Source: UBA4582 sp038106185 (lineage in GTDB: Bacteria > Pseudomonadota > Gammaproteobacteria > Pseudomonadales > Azotimanducaceae). Taken from it: 64,000 nt of DNA. The translations under genes and the position numbers were made by a program. The stretch covers positions 1 through 64,000 of the forward strand of contig JAYODE010000017.1 of NCBI GenBank assembly GCA_038106185.1. Direction: 5' to 3'. Positions 58,833 to 64,000 of the stretch are shown here, piece by piece; position 1 is the stretch's first letter, and every line of letters begins with the position of its first letter. The notes under the pieces were generated by a model. It did no database searches and had not been told where the DNA came from. It was given only the letters and a program-made list of their open reading frames with translations.

Positions 58833-61091
58833 CTAATGGTCCTGCTTGACGCAATAGACATAGTAGTCCTTGCGCCCGTCCACTTCTCGCTTCACCAGGC
58901 CATGAACATCCGTCTCAAATCCAGGGAATTTCTCGTTGAAATCTCTGGCAAACCGCAGGTAGTCGACAATCGTCTTATTAAAGCGCTCACCTGGTATCAG
59001 CAATGGAATACCAGGCGGGTAAGGCGTTAGCAGGATCGAGGTGATCCGGCCTTCGAGCTCGTCAAGCCGAACATGTTCAACCTGCCGATGCGCCATCTTG
59101 GCGTAGGCGTCTGATGGCTTCATGGCCGGCTGCATATCAGAGAGATACATCTCAGTCGTCAATCGAGCGACATCATAGGCTTTATAAAAATCATGAATTT
59201 GTTGGCAAAGATCTCGCAGACCAATGCCTTCATATCGAGGATGCGCCTGCGCAAACTCTGGCATGATGCGCCACATGGGCTGGTTTTTGTCATAGTCATC
59301 CTTGAACTGTTGCAGTGCAGTCAACAGGGTGTTCCACCGACCTTTCGTGATCCCGATGGTGAACATGATAAAGAAGGAGTAGAGGCCACATTTTTCAATG
59401 ATGACGCCATTTTCCGCCAGGTACTTGGTGACAATCGACGCAGGAATCCCCGTATCGCTGAATTCACCCTTGAGTGATAGGCCCGGGTTAACGATGGTCG
59501 CCTTAATGGGGTCAAGCATGTTAAATCCGGGCGCCACTTTGCCAAACCCATGCCACTCGTCATCGGCACGAAGAATCCAGTCCTCTCGATCACCCACTCC
59601 CTCTTCGGCAAATTGATCGGGACCCCAAACCTGAAACCACCAATCCTGGCCAAATTCAGCATCGACCTTTTTCATCGCTCGTCGAAAATCAAGCGCCTCA
59701 AAGATCGACTCCTCGACCAACGCAGTACCTCCTGGCGCTTCCATCATGGCAGCCGCGACATCGATCGAGGCAATTATCGAGTATTGTGGTGATGTTGATG
59801 TGTGCATCAGGTAAGCCTCATTAAAGGCATCCTTGTCCAATTTGACCGTCTCCGACTCTCGTACCAGAATTTGCGAAGCCTGCGACAATCCAGCCAGCAA
59901 CTTGTGGGTCGACTGAGTCGAGAAAATAATAGATTCCTTGGCACGCGGCTGATCCTTATCAATGGCATGCATATCTTTATAGAAGTGATGGAAGGTCGCA
60001 TGCGGCAGCCAAGCTTCGTCGAAGTGTAGCGTGTCGATTTTGCCGTCGAGCAGTTCCTTGATGGTTTCCACATTATAAATAATGCCATCGTAGGTCGATT
60101 GAGTCAGGGTGAGAATGCGCGGCTTCTTGTCCTGCACGTCTTTCGCAAACGGATTAGCCTCGATTTTTTCTGCAATGCTTTCGGCCGTAAACTCCGCAAG
60201 CGGGATAGGCCCAATGATGCCGAGGTGGTTTCGAGTCGGCATGAGGAAGACCGGAATAGCGCCACACATGATAATCGAGTGCAATATGGACTTATGACAG
60301 TTGCGATCGACAACGACTATGTCGTCTTGGGCAACGATGGAATGCCAAACCATTTTGTTGGAGGTCGAGGTGCCATTGGTCACAAAATAGCAGTGATCGG
60401 CGCTGTAGATGCGTGCCGCGTTCCGCTCTGATGCTGCCACAGGGCCTGTATGATCCAGAAGCTGACCCAGCTCTTCGACAGAATTACAGACATCCGCACG
60501 CAACAGGTTTTCACCGAAAAACTGATGGAACATCTGCCCAATGGGAGACTTCAGAAACGCGACGCCGCCAGAATGGCCGGGGCAGTGCCAAGAATAGGAG
60601 CCGTCCTGCGCATAATGGACCAAGGCGCGAAAAAACGGGGGTGAAAGGCCATCCAGGTAAGACTTGGCCTCGCGAATAATATGCTTGGCAACAAACTCTG
60701 GCGTATCCTCAAACATGTGAATAAATCCATGCAGCTCACGCAAGATTTCATTGGGAATGTGCCGAGAAGTACGGGTTTCACCGTAGAGATAAATGGGAAT
60801 ATTAGCGTTTTTGTGCCTGATCTCCTTCACAAAGGCCCGCAGCTGCACAAGGGCTCCGTCGGTCTCTTCCGCGGAGCCAGTTCCAAACTCTTCGTCATCA
60901 ATCGACAATATAAAGGCCGATGCACGGGATTGCTGTTGTGCAAATTGAGACAGGTCGCCGTAGCTAGTGACGCCCAGGACCTCCATCTGTTCCTTTTCAA
61001 TGGCATCGGCCAGAGCGCGAATACCCAAACCCGAGTTGTTTTCGGAACGAAAGTCTTCATCGATGATGACAATAGGGAAGCGAAATTTCAT
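58833..61091 (-). CDS. Orn/Lys/Arg decarboxylase (PLP fold-type I)
   Basis: A 752-residue enzyme from the ATG at 61091, with GGGAG upstream. The N-terminal wing domain (FPIVIIDEDFRSENNSGLGI) is followed by the PLP domain, with HCPGHSGGVAFLKSPIGQMF, DVCNSVEELGQLLDHTGPV and the PLP lysine in STHKLLAGLSQASQILV. Size and architecture match inducible biodegradative decarboxylases of arginine, lysine or ornithine. Specificity cannot be fixed by eye. Products are agmatine, cadaverine or putrescine, and the reaction consumes protons. Confidence 0.92.
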   Translation of the reverse strand: MKFRFPIVIIDEDFRSENNSGLGIRALADAIEKEQMEVLGVTSYGDLSQFAQQQSRASAFILSIDDEEFGTGSAEETDGALVQLRAFVKEIRHKNANIPIYLYGETRTSRHIPNEILRELHGFIHMFEDTPEFVAKHIIREAKSYLDGLSPPFFRALVHYAQDGSYSWHCPGHSGGVAFLKSPIGQMFHQFFGENLLRADVCNSVEELGQLLDHTGPVAASERNAARIYSADHCYFVTNGTSTSNKMVWHSIVAQDDIVVVDRNCHKSILHSIIMCGAIPVFLMPTRNHLGIIGPIPLAEFTAESIAEKIEANPFAKDVQDKKPRILTLTQSTYDGIIYNVETIKELLDGKIDTLHFDEAWLPHATFHHFYKDMHAIDKDQPRAKESIIFSTQSTHKLLAGLSQASQILVRESETVKLDKDAFNEAYLMHTSTSPQYSIIASIDVAAAMMEAPGGTALVEESIFEALDFRRAMKKVDAEFGQDWWFQVWGPDQFAEEGVGDREDWILRADDEWHGFGKVAPGFNMLDPIKATIVNPGLSLKGEFSDTGIPASIVTKYLAENGVIIEKCGLYSFFIMFTIGITKGRWNTLLTALQQFKDDYDKNQPMWRIMPEFAQAHPRYEGIGLRDLCQQIHDFYKAYDVARLTTEMYLSDMQPAMKPSDAYAKMAHRQVEHVRLDELEGRITSILLTPYPPGIPLLIPGERFNKTIVDYLRFARDFNEKFPGFETDVHGLVKREVDGRKDYYVYCVKQDH

Positions 61092-61421
61092 ACATATCTC
61101 CCTGGTACTGAATTTACCGACCAAGATTGGTTAGGCGTTATCCAGCTCTGCGAAGCGCCTACGATATAGCTGATAGAAATCTTAGTCAAAGCCGAAATCG
61201 CCCATTTTCAGGCTGTCCGCAATCAAGCCCAAATATCTGATGAACGACTCAAAAAACCGCTGCCGAGCGCCTATTTTGGCCGGCCTAAGCCGTCGCTTAA
61301 CAACAATTCGTTCTTATCCCGGACACCTATAAAACAGCACTGGATATTGCCGCTGTGTCAATATAAGATGGCGCGCCTTTTCACAAGCACTTTTTGATCC
61401 TTTTATACAGAGCATAGAGCC
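61092..61421. other. Divergent intergenic region before the EF-G gene
   Basis: 330 bp between the divergent decarboxylase and EF-G starts. It is AT-rich near 61330-61410 and should hold both promoters; no repeat, RNA gene or clear operator is seen. Confidence 0.5.
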
Positions 61422-63512
61422 ATGACTGACCTGAGCCGCTATCGAAATATCGGCATTTTCGCCCACGTTGATGCTGGTAAGACCACAACTACCGAACGAA
61501 TTCTGAAGTTAACCGGCAAAATCCACAAGATCGGTGAGGTTCATGACGGAGCTGCCACCACTGACTTCATGGAACAGGAGCAGGAGCGCGGCATTACCAT
61601 TCAGTCTGCTGCAACCACGGCTTTCTGGAAAGACCACCGCCTTAACATCATCGACACACCGGGCCACGTTGACTTCACCATTGAAGTGTACCGGTCATTG
61701 AAAGTCCTGGATGGCGGCGTCGGCGTCTTCTGTGGTTCGGGTGGGGTTGAACCGCAATCAGAGACCAACTGGCGCTATGCCAACGAGTCAGAAGTCGCTC
61801 GCGTTATTTTCGTCAATAAGCTCGACCGGCTCGGTGCGAACTTTTACCGCGTCATCAAGCAAGTCGAGGATGTGCTCGCGGCCAAACCACTGGTGATGGT
61901 ATTACCCATTGGCGAGGAAGAAAACTTCGTCGGTGCGGTTGACCTCATCACTCAAAAGGCCCACATCTGGGACGACTCTGGCGATCCATCCAATTATGTC
62001 ATCACCGACATACCTGAGAACATGCTTGATCTGGTCGCCGAATACCGAGAAAAGCTCATAGAAACCGCTGTGGAGCAGGATGAGGACATCATGATGGCCT
62101 ATCTTGAAGAAGGCCAGGAGCCTTCTATCGAGGACCTGAAGCGATGCATTCGCAAAGGCACGATTGCCCTGGAGTTCTTCCCCACCTTCTGCGGTTCAGC
62201 CTTCAAGAACAAGTGCATTCAGATGATGCTGGACGGCGTTGTCGACTATCTGCCAAACCCAACAGAGGTGACTCCACAACCTGAAGTCGATATGGAAGGC
62301 AATGAGACGGGTAGTTTTGCCATCGTCGACGCGGACAAGCCACTTCGGGCGCTGGCCTTCAAAATCATGGACGATCGATTCGGCGCGCTGACCTTCACTC
62401 GAATCTACTCAGGTAAGCTGAAGAAAGGCGACACAGTATTGAACACCTTTACAGGCAAAACCGAGCGAATCGGTCGCCTGGTGGAAATGCATGCCAACGA
62501 GCGAATCGAGATTGACTCTGCGACGGCCGGCGATATTGTCGCACTGATCGGCATGAAGAATACCCAGACAGGGCACACTTTGTGCGACCCCAAATACCCA
62601 GCAACGCTGGAACCCATGGTCTTTCCGGAACCCGTCATCTACATAGCGGTGTCGCCAAAGGATAAGGGCGCTGCAGAGAAAATGGGCTTAGCCTTGTCGA
62701 AAATGATTCAAGAAGACCCCTCTTTCCGTGTGGAAACCGACGTTGAGTCAGGTGAGGTTATTCTTAAAGGCATGGGCGAATTGCACCTGGACATCAAGGT
62801 CGACATTCTTCGCCGAACCCATGGCGTTGACGTTGTCGTCGGCAAACCTCTGGTGGCGTATCGCGAATCTATCACTCGACGAGTCGAAGATTCCTACACC
62901 CACAAGAAGCAAACCGGTGGATCAGGTCAATTTGCCAAGATCGATTATGTTGTCGAGCCGGCAGAAGTGGGTACGGGTTTTCAGTTCGAATCCAAGGTCA
63001 CTGGCGGTAACGTGCCTCGTGAATTCTGGCCAGCCGTTGAGAAAGGTTTCAAAGTCAGCCTGGAAGAAGGTCCACTGGCAGGCTTCCCCTGTCTTGATGT
63101 CAAAGTATTGCTGATGGATGGCGGCTTTCACGCGGTCGACTCCTCGGCAATCGCGTTCGAGATCGCGTCTCGCGCTGCTTATCGGCAAACCATGCCCAAA
63201 GCCGGTCCACAAATCATGGAACCCATCATGAAAATCGACGTATTCACACCGGACGCCCACGTGGGTGATGTGATCGGTGACTTGAACCGTCGTCGTGGCA
63301 TGATCCAGGGTCAAGAAGCTGGTGCAACCGGTACTCGCGTCAAGGCCCAGGCTCCCCTGTCTGAAATGTTCGGCTATATCGGTGATCTGCGCACCATGAC
63401 CTCTGGTCGTGGTCAGTTCTCCATGGAGTTCAGTCACTACAGCCCGGCACCAAAAAATGTCGCCGACGAAGTGGTCAAAGAAACTCTGGAGCGCAAAGCC
63501 GCCAAGGCCTAA
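61422..63512 (+). CDS. Elongation factor G, standalone paralogue
   Basis: A 696-residue GTPase. NIGIFAHVDAGKTTTTERIL is G1, GITIQSAATTAFW the switch I region, IIDTPGHVDFTIEVYRSLKV G3, and FVNKLDRLGANFYRV G4. Domain IV includes KQTGGSGQFAKI and the C-terminus GRGQFSMEFSHYSPAP. It catalyses ribosome translocation or recycling. No rpsL, rpsG or tuf adjoins it, so this is probably the second EF-G copy present in many gammaproteobacteria, or the main copy moved out of the str operon. Confidence 0.95.
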   Translation: MTDLSRYRNIGIFAHVDAGKTTTTERILKLTGKIHKIGEVHDGAATTDFMEQEQERGITIQSAATTAFWKDHRLNIIDTPGHVDFTIEVYRSLKVLDGGVGVFCGSGGVEPQSETNWRYANESEVARVIFVNKLDRLGANFYRVIKQVEDVLAAKPLVMVLPIGEEENFVGAVDLITQKAHIWDDSGDPSNYVITDIPENMLDLVAEYREKLIETAVEQDEDIMMAYLEEGQEPSIEDLKRCIRKGTIALEFFPTFCGSAFKNKCIQMMLDGVVDYLPNPTEVTPQPEVDMEGNETGSFAIVDADKPLRALAFKIMDDRFGALTFTRIYSGKLKKGDTVLNTFTGKTERIGRLVEMHANERIEIDSATAGDIVALIGMKNTQTGHTLCDPKYPATLEPMVFPEPVIYIAVSPKDKGAAEKMGLALSKMIQEDPSFRVETDVESGEVILKGMGELHLDIKVDILRRTHGVDVVVGKPLVAYRESITRRVEDSYTHKKQTGGSGQFAKIDYVVEPAEVGTGFQFESKVTGGNVPREFWPAVEKGFKVSLEEGPLAGFPCLDVKVLLMDGGFHAVDSSAIAFEIASRAAYRQTMPKAGPQIMEPIMKIDVFTPDAHVGDVIGDLNRRRGMIQGQEAGATGTRVKAQAPLSEMFGYIGDLRTMTSGRGQFSMEFSHYSPAPKNVADEVVKETLERKAAKA

Positions 63513-63537
63513 GCCCGGTGGTCTATGCTGCCCGATC

Positions 63538-63568
63538 AAAAAAAGGCCGGATATCCGGCCTTTTTTTT
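63538..63568 (+). terminator. Rho-independent terminator after EF-G (bidirectional form)
   Basis: Seven A, then GGCCGG-ATAT-CCGGCC, then eight T, starting 25 bp after the stop. The symmetric A and T tracts let it work in both directions. Confidence 0.97.
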
Positions 63569-63616
63569 CGCACATTGTCCCGCCCTGAAATAAGTTGTCA
63601 CTGTGGAGACTTATTT

Positions 63617-63826
63617 ATGGATCACTCTACAGATAGAACTCGAAAGCGCACTCAATGCGATTACACATTGGCTTTTAAACTCTCAATCGTAGAGTAAGTT
63701 GAAAAAGGCGAGCTCACCTACAAGCAAGCTCGAAATCGCTACAGATTCTCCATGGAAGACCCATTCAAGCCGCTTGGCATCACAGATGCAATCTGGCGAA
63801 CGCTTAGGTTTTTTGATGGAATTTGA
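63617..63826 (+). pseudogene. IS3-type transposase OrfA remnant
   Basis: From the ATG at 63617 the frame reads RTQCDYTLAFKLSIVE, stop (TAA at 63695-63697), then VEKGELTYKQARNRY. This matches the N-terminal helix-turn-helix of IS3-family OrfA, in which a Gln codon would stand at the TAA. After NRY the similarity is lost. No OrfB, inverted repeat or target duplication is visible, so it is a decayed fragment. It follows the EF-G terminator directly. Confidence 0.65.
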
Positions 63827-63901
63827 CCTAGCCTTTAACCATCTGGCCAGCACTGTCTGCGGCCAGACCATGGTAACCTCCTTTCGTGAGGCTTGCTTCG
63901 C

Positions 63902-63951
63902 GAGGGTTACTTTGAGAGGGTTACTTTGAGCGGGTTACTTTGAGAGGGTTA
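63902..63951. repeat. 14-nt tandem repeat, 3.6 copies
   Basis: GAGGGTTACTTTGA at 63902 and 63916, GCGGGTTACTTTGA at 63930 and a partial copy at 63944. The rest of 63827-64000 shows no gene. Confidence 0.95.
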
Positions 63952-64000
63952 ATCGGCAGTGGTCGTCATTTTTTCATTACCATCCTGCCAACACTATGGA

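Overview
The window looks like one scaffold of a marine-type gammaproteobacterium, probably a metagenome-assembled genome. Five runs of exactly 100 N are scaffold gaps, and at least four of them fall inside short tandem repeats. The gene content (SoxCDXYZAB thiosulfate oxidation, AlkB-rubredoxin, a haloalkane dehalogenase, a Cys-type sulfatase, a P450, a large TonB receptor, EF-G, Tex, RhlE, RecQ) fits an aerobic, sulfur-oxidising heterotroph. The species is not identifiable from sequence alone. I see no rRNA, tRNA or CRISPR array.

Layout. 1-3.8 kb: small enzymes (SRPBCC, PPOX, MOSC, a DsbA-like isomerase) and an NhaC antiporter. 4.2-6.3 kb: a UGSC-family selenoprotein with an in-frame UGA, overlapped by ATGA with a conserved partner gene and followed by a PPOX-fold flavoprotein. 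6.4-11.2 kb (minus strand): a sulfatase operon with formylglycine-generating enzyme, TetR regulator, a phosphatase-like protein and two small upstream ORFs, headed by a good Fur-box match. 11.3-14.7 kb: MaoC-like hydratase, haloalkane dehalogenase, alkane monooxygenase and rubredoxin. 14.75-28.7 kb: a sulfur island with two split YeeE/YedE transporters, thioredoxin, hydrolase and SoxH-like metallohydrolase, then DsrE-like, soxB, a SoxXA-binding-like lipoprotein, soxA, soxZ, soxY, soxX, soxD and soxC, a divergent persulfide-sensor-like ArsR regulator and a FadL-like porin. 28.9-35.3 kb: RhlE helicase, hydrolase, YbiT-type ABC-F and Tex. 35.4-39.9 kb: TonB receptor with a beta-helix lipoprotein. 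40.2-50.6 kb: CorA, carbonic anhydrase, RecQ, P450, GST, DUF2855, NUDIX, AhpD-like and amidohydrolase. 50.6-52.9 kb: a thioredoxin lipoprotein followed by an exported peroxiredoxin with a second in-frame UGA at the peroxidatic position. 53-63.5 kb: kinase fusion, two MDR-type reductases, GGDEF protein, hydrolase, amino-acid decarboxylase and EF-G. The right edge holds an IS3-type transposase remnant.

Two signals stand out. First, two independent genes need UGA read as selenocysteine, so the genome should encode SelA, SelB, SelC and SelD. Second, at least eleven loci carry short tandem repeats with locus-specific units of 12-17 nt. Some lie inside coding sequence with units divisible by three (SoxY N-terminus, an LMANT-repeat protein). 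One triplicates the recQ start region. The sulfur genes share AT-rich operator-like motifs at three promoters.
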